A DNA stretch of 64,000 nt from Pseudovibrio exalbescens (lineage in GTDB: Bacteria > Pseudomonadota > Alphaproteobacteria > Rhizobiales > Stappiaceae). This document shows positions 15,831 to 23,662 of this stretch, one piece after another. The position numbers were made by a program, and so were the translations under genes. How positions within the stretch are numbered: position 1 is the stretch's first letter; every line of letters begins with the position of its first letter. Below the pieces are notes generated by a model. That model had not been told where the DNA came from, did no database searches, and saw nothing but the letters and a program-made list of their open reading frames with translations. The stretch lies in contig NZ_JAQZAJ010000002.1 in assembly GCF_028737195.1 (NCBI RefSeq), forward strand, positions 682,001 to 746,000, given 5' to 3'.

Positions 15831-16479
15831 CGCCAATCTCCTGTTTCGTCGTTACAGGGTTGGCCTCGGTGTCAACACCCGAGCAGACGTGTAAGACCTT
15901 CCCAATTATTTTAAGTTCATCTTGTTGTCCTATGATGATGGGTTTTAGTTTCTGATTTTCAGGGCGCAGTTCAATATGCTCCCCTTCAATGCTCAGCCGC
16001 TTTACAGTGGTCTCTTCGCCGACCATGGCCACCACAATATCGCTGTTTTCAGCAATCGGCTGCTGGCGCACAACAACGTAATCTCCCTCGAAAATATCAG
16101 CATTGATCATGCTGTCACCTTGCACTTTGAGCGCAAAGCATTTCCCGCGCAGCACATTATCCGGCACCATGACCTGACCAATCTGATTCTCAAGGGCGAG
16201 AATCGGTTGGCCAGCCGCAACCATCCCTAAAACAGGAACAGCCGTCAGATTGGTTTTATCCGGTGTTTGTGCGTGGAGGACTTCGATGGAACGCGCTTTT
16301 CGCGCTTGCCTGCGAATATAGCCTTTATCTTCCAGCCGCTTGAGCCCTTCAAACACACTGGGCGCTTTCACACCCAATTCCACAGCAAGCTCTTGTACCG
16401 TGGGCGACATCCCCATGGCACGTTTCAGGCGCTCAATGGCCTGTAATAGCGTATTCTGTGCGTTTGTCAGTTGCTCCAT
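15817..16479 (-). CDS. LexA/S24-type self-cleaving repressor of the prophage
   Basis: 220 residues. The N-terminal winged helix is LexA-like: MGMSPTVQELAVELGVKAPSVFEGLKRLEDKGYIRR. The C-terminal S24 domain has the Ala89-Gly90 cleavage site in LGMVAAGQPILA, nucleophile Ser123 in VQGDSMINADIFEGDYVVV, and the base Lys160 in TTVKRLS. RecA-stimulated self-cleavage after DNA damage should derepress its targets. It is the only repressor-type protein I see in the element, so it is probably the lysogeny switch. Its promoter is overlaid by an inverted-repeat operator (16506-16546), which supports autoregulation. Two unknown genes follow in the same operon. The host SOS LexA would be elsewhere. Confidence 0.9.
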   Translation of the reverse strand: MEQLTNAQNTLLQAIERLKRAMGMSPTVQELAVELGVKAPSVFEGLKRLEDKGYIRRQARKARSIEVLHAQTPDKTNLTAVPVLGMVAAGQPILALENQIGQVMVPDNVLRGKCFALKVQGDSMINADIFEGDYVVVRQQPIAENSDIVVAMVGEETTVKRLSIEGEHIELRPENQKLKPIIIGQQDELKIIGKVLHVCSGVDTEANPVTTKQEIGDVEI

Positions 16480-16505
16480 AGCATCCTTTCAATTTTGGCT
16501 AATGA

Positions 16506-16546
16506 CCTAATATAAATTAGGCTTTTGATTTTCACAAGCCTAATTT
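16506..16546. promoter_or_regulatory. Operator of the LexA-like repressor
   Basis: AAATTAGGCTT (16514-16524) and its exact inverse AAGCCTAATTT (16536-16546) flank an 11-bp centre. An overlapping palindrome CCTAATATAAATTAGG covers 16506-16521. Three half-sites with core CCTAAT therefore lie over the repressor promoter, a layout suited to cooperative dimer binding and to control of the rightward genes. Confidence 0.7.
16509..16537 (-). promoter_or_regulatory. Promoter of the repressor operon
   Basis: Minus strand: -35 TTGTGA (16537-16532), exactly 17 bp, -10 TATATT (16514-16509). The start of transcription falls about 20-25 bp before the repressor start codon. Both boxes overlap the operator half-sites. 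Confidence 0.65.
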
Positions 16547-16570
16547 GATTCAATGCACAGCATTGACTGA

Positions 16571-16611
16571 GCCGACAGTTTTCAAGTCATTTCAGTAAGT
16601 AACTCCTTGAA
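16571..16611 (+). promoter_or_regulatory. Paired-box element, copy 1 (upstream of the integration genes)
   Basis: GCCGACAGTTTT, a 12-bp variable spacer, then GTAAGTAACTCCTTGAA. The same 41-bp layout occurs without gaps at 19827-19867 (35 of 41 identical by eye: 12/12, 6/12, 17/17). Two conserved boxes around a variable spacer resemble a promoter for a dedicated sigma factor or a two-part regulator site. It lies 31 bp before a start codon at 16642 that has an AAGGAGG site. Confidence 0.6.
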
Positions 16612-16641
16612 CGACGCAATAATTCTCAAGGAGGTTCGCCT

Positions 16642-16851
16642 ATGTCTTCACTTTCCCCAAACCTAATAAATGAACGAGATCGCCGCACCGAAGTGGCCCG
16701 TTTACTGGCACTTGGCATTCTGCGCCGCAAGATCCGTCTGAACCGTCAGTTCGAGCCAACACATCCCTCTAATTCATTGGACTTACAAGTTTTTCCAAGC
16801 GTTCATGCCCATGACGAAGAACCAAAAAACCAAGGAGAAACAGATGGATAA
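16642..16851 (+). CDS. Small phage protein of unknown function
   Basis: 69 residues with an excellent ribosome-binding site (AAGGAGG, 8-nt gap). A basic N-terminal half (NERDRRTEVARLLALGILRRKIRLNRQ) could form a helix, followed by a polar tail. The end overlaps the DUF2924 start by 8 bp, so the two are coupled. Not recognised beyond that; small proteins in this position usually accompany DUF2924 and a recombinase. Confidence 0.65.
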   Translation: MSSLSPNLINERDRRTEVARLLALGILRRKIRLNRQFEPTHPSNSLDLQVFPSVHAHDEEPKNQGETDG

Positions 16852-17299
16852 AACACTTCTGGCGCGTGTGGCGGCACTCCCAAACATGCCGCTATCAGAC
16901 CTGAAAGCATTATGGCGGGATGTGTATCAGGACGAACCACCCGGCGGCCATAAAAGCCACATTGTCCGCAGACTGGCTTATCGCCTGCAGGAGCTTGCAT
17001 ATGGCGTTGATCCGCAGATTGAGAACCGGATCGAACAGCAGGCCAATGATTTATTCGGATCGGGCAAGAAATCCAAGCCGAAGCGCAAGACACAATATCA
17101 GCGGCCCATCCCCGGCACCAAACTTGTTCGGGAATATAAGGGCATTGAATATCAGGTCACCATTTTAGAAGAAGGCTACGAATATGCAGGCTGTTTATAC
17201 AAAAGCCTGTCGAAAGTTGCGCTGGCCATAACGGGCAGCAGCTGGTCAGGACCTGCCTTCTTCGGATTAAACAACAAAGCACAAGGAGGCAAACATTGA
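16844..17299 (+). CDS. DUF2924 protein, partner of the adjacent serine recombinase
   Basis: 151 residues from ATG 16844 (AAGGAGAAACAG upstream). The family pattern is LSDLKALWRDVYQDEPPGGHKSHIVRRLAYRLQELAYG, then RPIPGTKLVREYKGIEYQVTILEEGYEYAGCLYKSLSKVALAITGSSWSGPAFFGL. DUF2924 genes sit directly upstream of large serine recombinases in many alphaproteobacterial elements; a role with the recombinase, perhaps in directionality, is likely but unproven. The stop overlaps the recombinase TTG start. Confidence 0.88.
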   Translation: MDKTLLARVAALPNMPLSDLKALWRDVYQDEPPGGHKSHIVRRLAYRLQELAYGVDPQIENRIEQQANDLFGSGKKSKPKRKTQYQRPIPGTKLVREYKGIEYQVTILEEGYEYAGCLYKSLSKVALAITGSSWSGPAFFGLNNKAQGGKH

Positions 17300-18681
17300 G
17301 CGCAACTACACCGAAAAAACGCTGCGCGATTTATACGCGCAAATCTACTGAAGAAGGCTTGGACATGGAATTCAACAGCCTTGATGCTCAGCGCGAGGCT
17401 TGTGAGTCCTACATTGCCTCACAAAAACATGAAGGCTGGTTTCAGCTTCCTGATGAATATGATGATGGCGGCTTCACAGGCGGCAATATGGATCGTCCGG
17501 CTTTGAAGCGCCTGATGGACGATATCAAAAGCGGGCTGATTGATACGGTTGTCGTGTACAAGGTTGACCGTTTGTCGCGCTCCTTGGCTGATTTTGCCAA
17601 ACTAATTGATCTGTTCGATGAGCACAAAGTGTCCTTTGTCTCTGTGACCCAGCAATTCAACACCACCACATCAATGGGCCGACTGACGCTGAATATTCTG
17701 CTGAGTTTCGCCCAGTTTGAGCGTGAGGTGATTGGCGAACGCATCCGCGATAAATTAGCCGCCTCCAAACGCAAAGGCATGTGGATGGGCGGTGTCACGC
17801 CCATGGGCTATGTGGTCAAAAACCGCGAGCTTGTGATCGAGCCTGATGAGGCTGAGGGCATCCGCAAAATATTTGATCTGTTTTTGATGACCAAGTCACC
17901 AACGGAAATGGCGAAAATGTTGCCGCGCATGGGAGTGTTAAGCAAGAAGCGTACAACCAAGAACGGACGGGTTATTGGAGGCAAGGCACTGGATAAAGGC
18001 GGTCTCTATAAGATTCTGCAAAACCCCATCTATATCGGCAAGATCAAGCATAAAGACAAAATCTACGAAGGCCGCCATCCAGCCATCATTGATATGGATA
18101 CGTGGAATAAAGTCCGCGCCATCATGAAAGAAAACACCATCAATAGAGGCGCAATCACACGCAAGAAAACCAAGGCCATTTTGATGGGGCTTTTGAAATG
18201 CGGTGAATGTGGATGCTCTTTGGTGCCAAGCCATACCCGTAAAAAAGGCGGCAGGCTTTATCGCTATTACACCTGCGAACACTATCGCAAAGGTATCAAA
18301 CCTGATTGCAAAGTTCGTAATGTCAGTGCCAGTGAGATGGAAGCTTTGATCCTGACACAGCTGCAAGCCGTTTTTGCCTCACCTGAAATGATCGTTGAGA
18401 CATGGCGCGAGGCATACAAAGAAGATGAAAGCGTGACTGAAACGGAAGTCCGGGACGCGCTTGGCAATATTGTACCGATCTGGAAGGAGCTTTTTCCGGC
18501 AGAGCAGCAACGTATTCTTGAGCTGATGATTGAGAAAGTCATCGTCAATTATGAATATGTCGATGTCCGTATCCGGGCAGATGGCATGCTTAGCCTTGCA
18601 CGAGAATTGGACGAACAAGAAAAGCGCCTCCAAGGAATTTCAACCAAACAATTGGAGGAGCAAGCATGGATGCACGCATAA
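17296..18681 (+). CDS. Large serine recombinase (site-specific integrase)
   Basis: 461 residues from TTG 17296, with AAGGAGG upstream and overlap with the preceding stop. The resolvase domain has AIYTRKSTEE with nucleophile Ser17, SLDAQREACESYI, VYKVDRLSRSLADF and FAQFEREVIGERIRDK. The recombinase domain follows at about 170-290 and a zinc ribbon with CGECGCSLVPSH...YYTCEHYRK...C, then a short helical end. It is somewhat shorter than many large serine integrases because the C-terminal coiled-coil region is reduced. It should integrate and excise the prophage. The att core it uses is not identifiable from one end. Confidence 0.93.
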   Translation: MSATTPKKRCAIYTRKSTEEGLDMEFNSLDAQREACESYIASQKHEGWFQLPDEYDDGGFTGGNMDRPALKRLMDDIKSGLIDTVVVYKVDRLSRSLADFAKLIDLFDEHKVSFVSVTQQFNTTTSMGRLTLNILLSFAQFEREVIGERIRDKLAASKRKGMWMGGVTPMGYVVKNRELVIEPDEAEGIRKIFDLFLMTKSPTEMAKMLPRMGVLSKKRTTKNGRVIGGKALDKGGLYKILQNPIYIGKIKHKDKIYEGRHPAIIDMDTWNKVRAIMKENTINRGAITRKKTKAILMGLLKCGECGCSLVPSHTRKKGGRLYRYYTCEHYRKGIKPDCKVRNVSASEMEALILTQLQAVFASPEMIVETWREAYKEDESVTETEVRDALGNIVPIWKELFPAEQQRILELMIEKVIVNYEYVDVRIRADGMLSLARELDEQEKRLQGISTKQLEEQAWMHA

Positions 18682-19076
18682 AAATGATGGAAGGCAATGT
18701 GATCTCGGTTCGGGTTCCGATAAAAATCAAACGCTACGGCGGCAAAAAACTGATTTTACTTCCTGAAGGTGCTCATATGACTGCACCGCAAGAAGCTTCG
18801 AAACCCGACGAGACGCTCGTTAGAGCCTTGGCCAAAGCCTATTACTGGCAGAACCTGATTGATACAGGGCGCTATAAATCCATCGATGACATGTCGCGCC
18901 AACGCCAGATCAATTCCTCTTATATGTCGCGGATACTGCGCCTCAATCAACTCGCCCCCCAGATTAAAAAAGCCATCTTGGATGGTACGCAGCCGCGCCA
19001 GTTAAGCCTACAAGATATGCAAACCCCATTTCCCGATATTTGGGATGAGCAATTAAAGCATTTTGGATTTGCTTAA
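18666..19076 (+). CDS. Helix-turn-helix protein downstream of the recombinase
   Basis: 136 residues, starting inside the recombinase gene (16-bp overlap) with GGAGGAG upstream. The second half holds LVRALAKAYYWQNLIDTGRYKSIDDMSRQRQINSSYMSRILRLNQLAPQIKKAILDGTQP, a ParB-like helix-turn-helix often found just after such recombinases in alphaproteobacteria, ending with LQDMQTPFPDIWDEQ. It may be an excision or transcription regulator. The terminator at 19141-19166 closes this integration operon. Confidence 0.8.
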   Translation: MDARIKMMEGNVISVRVPIKIKRYGGKKLILLPEGAHMTAPQEASKPDETLVRALAKAYYWQNLIDTGRYKSIDDMSRQRQINSSYMSRILRLNQLAPQIKKAILDGTQPRQLSLQDMQTPFPDIWDEQLKHFGFA

Positions 19077-19082
19077 TCCCGC

Positions 19083-19102
19083 TTCGGTGAAATTTCACCG
19101 AA
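19083..19102. repeat. Perfect 20-bp palindrome after the integration operon
   Basis: TTCGGTGAAATTTCACCGAA, uninterrupted two-fold symmetry, 6 bp after the HTH gene stop. There is no T-run directly after it. It could be a protein-binding site, for example for the HTH product, or part of the 3' end structure. Confidence 0.6.
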
Positions 19103-19140
19103 CACTCTGAAATTTTTTTCAAAAAAATTCGCACCCACCA

Positions 19141-19166
19141 AAGCCCCGCATGTCGGGGCTTTTTTT
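19141..19166 (+). terminator. Intrinsic terminator of the integration operon
   Basis: AGCCCCG-CATGT-CGGGGCT followed by seven Ts. Strong canonical form, about 65 bp after the HTH gene. Confidence 0.9.
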
Positions 19167-19274
19167 GTTTTTGCAGCGCTTTGAGTAGCGCGTCTCACCG
19201 GGCCTCCGGTGAGTTTTCGCCAGTCCCAGTTGACCCGCCCGCGTGGCGGCTAACCGCAACTGGAGACGAAAACC

Positions 19275-19823
19275 ATGAGCAAAAACAACTATGAAGGAAT
19301 CCATCCTTATGTCGTAAACCAAGTCCGTTATCACGCACGCAGCCTGATGCGGCACTCCGCCATTCATGGCGTAGAAGTCGAGGACCTCGAGCAAGAGCTA
19401 ATGCTGGATTATCTATCCCGCAAGCAGGCTTATGATCCCGAAAAAGCAAAATGGTCGACCTTTGTTGACCGCATCCTCAACCACAAATGCGCCAGCCTGA
19501 TTGAGGCCGCCCGCGCACAAAAACGTGGGTCCGGCATCAGTGATTTCTCACTTGATGCATGGCTTGAGGATAAGGATGGCGAAGACAACGCCTTGCCTGA
19601 TCCCGCAACCGAAGACCTGACCAGCCGCGACCTTCAAATTGACCTTGAACAGGCCGTTCAGCAGATGCCGCCGCATCTGGTGTTGCTGCTCGTTGATCTG
19701 CGGACGCTCAGCATCAGTGAAATCTCACGCAAAACCAAAACCCCACGATCAACCCTTTACGGGACGCTGTCCGAACTACGCGGATCGCTGAAGGAGCGTG
19801 GCTTTGCGGAATACCTGCACTGA
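19275..19823 (+). CDS. Sigma-70-like (ECF-type) RNA polymerase sigma factor of the prophage
   Basis: 182 residues, with GGAGACGAAAACC before the ATG. The first half matches sigma region 2: VVNQVRYHARSLMRHSAIHGVEVEDLEQELMLDYLSRKQAYDPEKAKWSTFVDRILNHKCASLIEAARAQKR. The second half is region 4: LEQAVQQMPPHLVLLLVDLRTLSISEISRKTKTPRSTLYGTLSELR, with the HTH at the end. It has its own leader, with a TCACCGG-4-CCGGTGA hairpin, between a strong terminator and the replication operon. Directly after it lies the second copy of the paired-box element, which may be its target promoter (inference). Confidence 0.8.
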   Translation: MSKNNYEGIHPYVVNQVRYHARSLMRHSAIHGVEVEDLEQELMLDYLSRKQAYDPEKAKWSTFVDRILNHKCASLIEAARAQKRGSGISDFSLDAWLEDKDGEDNALPDPATEDLTSRDLQIDLEQAVQQMPPHLVLLLVDLRTLSISEISRKTKTPRSTLYGTLSELRGSLKERGFAEYLH

Positions 19824-19826
19824 GCC

Positions 19827-19867
19827 GCCGACAGTTTTTGAGCCCTCTCGGTAAGTAACTCCTTGAA
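19827..19867 (+). promoter_or_regulatory. Paired-box element, copy 2 (upstream of the replication operon)
   Basis: Same boxes and spacing as 16571-16611. It begins 3 bp after the stop of the sigma-like gene and about 150 bp before the first replication-operon gene at 20018. Probable promoter or regulator site shared by the two rightward transcription units. Confidence 0.6.
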
Positions 19868-20017
19868 GGCAAGAAAACATGCCGGGTTCTCGCGGAAATA
19901 CAAGACCTGAATCAGGAAATACCGCGACCGCTTTGCTCTTTGGGCGGCGTCAGAACCCGGCAGCCGAAACGACATGACCAAAGAGCAAATTTTAACCCAC
20001 GAAATCAAGGAGGTTTT

Positions 20018-20311
20018 ATGTTTAAGCCATCGTTACAAAAGCTGATTAAAGACAGCTACTACGCCAAACATGTTCCGGCATTTATTCAAATTCCAGAACT
20101 TGGTGCTATTCCTGAAGACACCACCAAACCTATCCATGAGGCAACTCTGGATGATTTGGCCTTTGCCGCGCAGGCTTTGGATAAAGAACAAAGCGCCATT
20201 TACAAGCGCTTGTCTGCCATCCGTGAGCTTTATACGGAAGCACGTTCCAAAGGCGCATTAGGCGCTGAAAACATTGTGGACGCACTCTCCCGCAAAGGAG
20301 GTGCCCAATGA
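20018..20311 (+). CDS. Small phage protein at the head of the replication operon
   Basis: 97 residues; start fixed by AAGGAGG before ATG 20018. FIQIPELGAIPEDTTKPIHEATLDDLAFAAQALDKEQSAIYKRLSAIRELYTEARSKGALGAENIVDAL is mostly helical and polar, suggesting a DNA-metabolism accessory protein. No family recognised. The stop overlaps the next ATG (ATGA), so it is coupled to the ATPase that follows. Confidence 0.75.
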   Translation: MFKPSLQKLIKDSYYAKHVPAFIQIPELGAIPEDTTKPIHEATLDDLAFAAQALDKEQSAIYKRLSAIRELYTEARSKGALGAENIVDALSRKGGAQ

Positions 20312-21207
20312 GCCTTCCTATCATCTCAGCCGATGAACGCTTGAAAGAAACCAAGGGCATTAAAGGATGCATCTTCGGTAAAAGCGGTATTGGCAAAACA
20401 TCACTGCTCTGGACGCTTCCCGCTGAAAAGACGCTGTTCTTTGATCTGGAAGCTGGTGATCTGGCTATCGAAGGTTGGCAAGGCGACACCATCCGTCCGC
20501 GCACATGGCAGGACTGCCGTGATATTGCAGCCTTTATTGGCGGTCCGAATCCGGCTCTGCGTGATGAGCAGCCTTACAGCCAAGCCCATTATGATGCCGT
20601 CACCGCCAAATATGGTGATGCCGGAGCGCTGGATAAATACGACACGATCTTCATCGACAGCATCACCGTTGCTGGACGCTTGTGTTTCAATTGGTGCAAG
20701 GGCCAGCCACAGGCATTTTCTGACAAAACAGGCAAACCCGACACGCGTGGTGCATACGGCCTGCATGGTCAGGAAATGATCGCGTGGCTTACGCATCTCC
20801 AACACACACGCGGCAAGAATATCTGGTTTGTCGGCATCTTGGACGAAAAGATCGACGACTTTAATCGCCGTTTCTTCCAGCCACAAATTGAAGGCAGCAA
20901 AACTGCATTAGAGCTTCCCGGCATTGTCGATCAGGTCATCACTATGACCGAGATGACAAGCCCCGAAGGCAAGTCATTTCGCGCCTTTATCTGCCACACC
21001 ATCAATGATGCCGGATATCCGGCCAAGGATCGTTCCGGTCGTCTTGATCTGATGGAAGAACCCCATCTTGGCCGCCTCATGCAGAAGATTGCGGGCAAAG
21101 CCAAGCCTGCTGCCGAACGCCTCACGTTCTCAATTGAACAAGACGCGCCTGCCAGCAGCACCCCGGATTCCCAAGAAAACAACGAAACACAAGGAGGCCA
21201 AGAATGA
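20308..21207 (+). CDS. RecA-fold ATPase, Sak4-like phage recombinase
   Basis: 299 residues. Walker A GKSGIGKTS at about 26-34, Walker B DTIFIDSITVA, and a long insertion before GLHGQEMIAWLTHLQHTRGKNIWFVGILDEK, as in phage AAA_24/Sak4 proteins. These anneal single strands in phage recombination together with a single-strand-binding partner, here the next gene (ATGA overlap). The C-terminal 40 residues are acidic and disordered. Family assignment is from motifs and context. Confidence 0.8.
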   Translation: MSLPIISADERLKETKGIKGCIFGKSGIGKTSLLWTLPAEKTLFFDLEAGDLAIEGWQGDTIRPRTWQDCRDIAAFIGGPNPALRDEQPYSQAHYDAVTAKYGDAGALDKYDTIFIDSITVAGRLCFNWCKGQPQAFSDKTGKPDTRGAYGLHGQEMIAWLTHLQHTRGKNIWFVGILDEKIDDFNRRFFQPQIEGSKTALELPGIVDQVITMTEMTSPEGKSFRAFICHTINDAGYPAKDRSGRLDLMEEPHLGRLMQKIAGKAKPAAERLTFSIEQDAPASSTPDSQENNETQGGQE

Positions 21208-21794
21208 GTTGGAACGATTTTAATAGTGCAGATGATCAAAGCGGATTTGATGTCATCCCCAAAGGAACACTGGCTAAGGTCCGTATGACCATTAAGCCCG
21301 GTGGTCATGATGATGCATCACAAGGCTGGACGGGTGGCTGGGCCACGCGTAGCAACACCACAGGTGCGGTCTATTTGAACTGCGAGTTTGTGGTGCTGGA
21401 AGGCAAATATGCCCGCCGCAAAATCTGGAGCCTGATTGGCCTTTACAGCGCAAAGGGACCGGACTGGGCCAATATTGGTCGCGCCTTTATCAAAGGGATT
21501 TTGAATTCCTCTCGCGGCGTGTCCAACAAGGATAATTCGCCAGCTGCCCAGAATGCCCGCCGTATCAACGGCCTTGGTGATCTGGATGGTGTCGAGTTTG
21601 CTGCCCGTATCGATATTGAGAAAGACCAAAACGGTGACGACAAGAACGTCATCAAACTGGCTATCACACCAGACAACAAGGAATACGCCTCTCTAATGGG
21701 CGCTGTATCCGGTACAGCTTCTGCGCCTCAGTCCAATAGTGATCAGCCCGCATCTGCGAGTTCTGCCAGCAACCTGCCGTCATGGGCGCAATGA
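21204..21794 (+). CDS. Single-strand-binding-type partner of the phage recombinase (DUF669-like)
   Basis: 196 residues. The beta-rich body has GFDVIPKGTLAKVRMTIKPGG, TTGAVYLNCEFVVLEGKYARRKIWSLIGLYS and LGDLDGVEFAARIDIEKDQNGDDKNVIKLAITPDNKEY, the pattern of DUF669/SSB-like phage proteins. A serine- and glutamine-rich linker ends in NLPSWAQ. It should coat single-stranded DNA for the upstream ATPase. Translationally coupled to it by ATGA. Confidence 0.75.
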   Translation: MSWNDFNSADDQSGFDVIPKGTLAKVRMTIKPGGHDDASQGWTGGWATRSNTTGAVYLNCEFVVLEGKYARRKIWSLIGLYSAKGPDWANIGRAFIKGILNSSRGVSNKDNSPAAQNARRINGLGDLDGVEFAARIDIEKDQNGDDKNVIKLAITPDNKEYASLMGAVSGTASAPQSNSDQPASASSASNLPSWAQ

Positions 21795-21806
21795 TAAGGG
21801 GGCGGC

Positions 21807-23471
21807 ATGTTACTCAGACCAAGACAAAAGGAGCTCGTCTCTAAGACCGTTGATGCGCTTTATACCCACGGCAATACACTTGCAGTCGCGCCAACAGGTG
21901 CAGGCAAGACAATCATGCTCTCAGCAGTGCTGGGGCGCATGTTTGATCGCGATATTGAGCGTGCCTGCGTGCTTGCTCACCGTGATGAGTTGACCTTTCA
22001 AAATGAAGGGAAGTTCAAGCGCGTAAATCCATCGCTCTCCACCAGCATTTTTAATGCGAATGAGAAAAGCTGGGATGGCCAAGTGGCTTTTGCCATGGTG
22101 CAAACCCTCTCGCGGGAGAGCAATCTACACTCATTGCCACCACTTGACGCATTGGTGATTGATGAAGCACATCACGCCCGGGCTGACAGCTATATGCGGG
22201 TGATTGAGCACGCTCAAAACATCAATCCAAACATGAAGCTGCTGGGCATGACCGCCACGCCGAACCGTGGTGATAAAAAAGGTCTGCGCCCGATCTTCTC
22301 CAATGTGTCGGACCAAATCACGGTCAAAGAGCTGATCGCGTCCGGTCACCTTGTGCCGCCACGCACCTTTGTCATGAATGTTGGTGTTCAGGAAGAACTG
22401 AGTAAAGTCCGTAAAACCGCTCTTGATTATGATATGGGCGCGGTTGCCGACATCATGAACACGCGCCCCATCAATGATGCGGTGGTTCAGCACTGGAAAG
22501 AAAAAGCCGGAGACCGTCAAACCGTTGTATTTTGCTCGACCGTTGAGCATGCGCGGGATGTCATGGCCAGCTTTATCAGCGCGGGCTTCGCCACAGGAAT
22601 GATCTGGGGTGATATGAGTGAAACAGATCGCGCTGATACCTTGGCAGCTTACGGCAAAGGCGATCTGCAAGTCATCGTGAATGTCGCGGTACTGACTGAA
22701 GGCTGGGATCACCCGCCAACATCCTGCATCGTTTTACTGCGACCAAGTTCCTACAAATCCACAATGATCCAGATGATTGGGCGTGGGTTGCGAACAGTCG
22801 ACCCGGCTGAGTTCCCCGGCATCATCAAAAAAGACTGCGTTGTGCTGGACTTCGGCACATCGACACTGATGCATGGCTCGCTGGAACAGGAAGTCCAGCT
22901 GGACGACCAGTTTATTGAAGGCGATGCGCCCTATAAAGACTGCCCGGAATGCGGTGCTGATGTGCCGCTCGCCAGTAAGGAATGTCTGTTATGTGGCTAT
23001 ATCTGGGAAGGCCAGCCCGAGGCTGACACCACACAGACCGCCGATTTCCACATGACGGAGATCGACATTCTCAAACGCTCCAGCTTCCTTTGGTGCGATT
23101 TGCGCGGCGATGATCAGTATTTCATTGCGACTGGCTTTGAGGCTTGGGGCGGCGTCTTTTACCGTGATGGCGAATGGTACGCCGTTGGTGGTCGCAAAAA
23201 CCACGCGGTTAAGCTCTTGGCTGCCGGTGAGCGTATTGTGTGCTTCGCCGCAGCCGATGACTGGATCAACCTGTTTGAAACCGAGAGCGCTGCTCACAAA
23301 ACCAAGAACTGGTTGCACCAGCCTGCCACCGAAAAACAGCTGCGTCACCTCCCTCCTGAATATCGCAATGATTACAGCCTGACCCGTTACAAGGCATCCG
23401 CGCTGATGACCATGCGGTTTAACAACACGGCCATCCGTCAGGTCATTGAAAACGGGAGGGTCGCCGCATGA
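21807..23471 (+). CDS. Superfamily II DEAD/DEAH-box helicase
   Basis: 554 residues. Motif I APTGAGKT at about 30-37, motif II VIDEAHHARAD, motif III GMTATPNR, motif V VNVAVLTEGWDHP, motif VI QMIGRGLRT. After the helicase core comes a zinc ribbon CPECGADVPLASKECLLCGYIW and an extra C-terminal domain of about 150 residues (WGGVFYRDGEWYAVGGRKNH and on). Such helicases serve phage replication or recombination. It begins 12 bp after the SSB-like gene and overlaps the next gene by ATGA. Confidence 0.92.
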   Translation: MLLRPRQKELVSKTVDALYTHGNTLAVAPTGAGKTIMLSAVLGRMFDRDIERACVLAHRDELTFQNEGKFKRVNPSLSTSIFNANEKSWDGQVAFAMVQTLSRESNLHSLPPLDALVIDEAHHARADSYMRVIEHAQNINPNMKLLGMTATPNRGDKKGLRPIFSNVSDQITVKELIASGHLVPPRTFVMNVGVQEELSKVRKTALDYDMGAVADIMNTRPINDAVVQHWKEKAGDRQTVVFCSTVEHARDVMASFISAGFATGMIWGDMSETDRADTLAAYGKGDLQVIVNVAVLTEGWDHPPTSCIVLLRPSSYKSTMIQMIGRGLRTVDPAEFPGIIKKDCVVLDFGTSTLMHGSLEQEVQLDDQFIEGDAPYKDCPECGADVPLASKECLLCGYIWEGQPEADTTQTADFHMTEIDILKRSSFLWCDLRGDDQYFIATGFEAWGGVFYRDGEWYAVGGRKNHAVKLLAAGERIVCFAAADDWINLFETESAAHKTKNWLHQPATEKQLRHLPPEYRNDYSLTRYKASALMTMRFNNTAIRQVIENGRVAA

Positions 23472-23662
23472 TTGATCCCACCGATTTCGAACGTGACTGC
23501 ATGAATAAGGCTCTGCGTCCCCTTGGCGAATATGTCGCCGAGATTGGCACTGACAAAGCCTTCCAAGATTTAACCCGTGAGCAAGTCCTGACGCTGATCG
23601 AAGTCGTTGTGACTGCTTACATGGACGAGCTTTCCAAAGGCTCGGAGGAGATTCCGTTTTAG
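23468..23662 (+). CDS. Small phage protein, probably DUF6511
   Basis: 64 residues: FERDCMNKALRPLGEYVAEIGTDKAFQDLTREQVLTLIEVVVTAYMDEL. Acidic and helical, of the kind found between the helicase and the nuclease in alphaproteobacterial prophages. ATGA overlap with the helicase, and the next gene follows with no gap. No function known. Confidence 0.75.
   Translation: MIDPTDFERDCMNKALRPLGEYVAEIGTDKAFQDLTREQVLTLIEVVVTAYMDELSKGSEEIPF

Noticed and set aside
15817-16479. Host SOS regulator LexA
   Set aside because: Location inside the element, an operator unlike the alphaproteobacterial GTTC-N7-GTTC box and co-transcription with unknown genes fit a prophage repressor instead.
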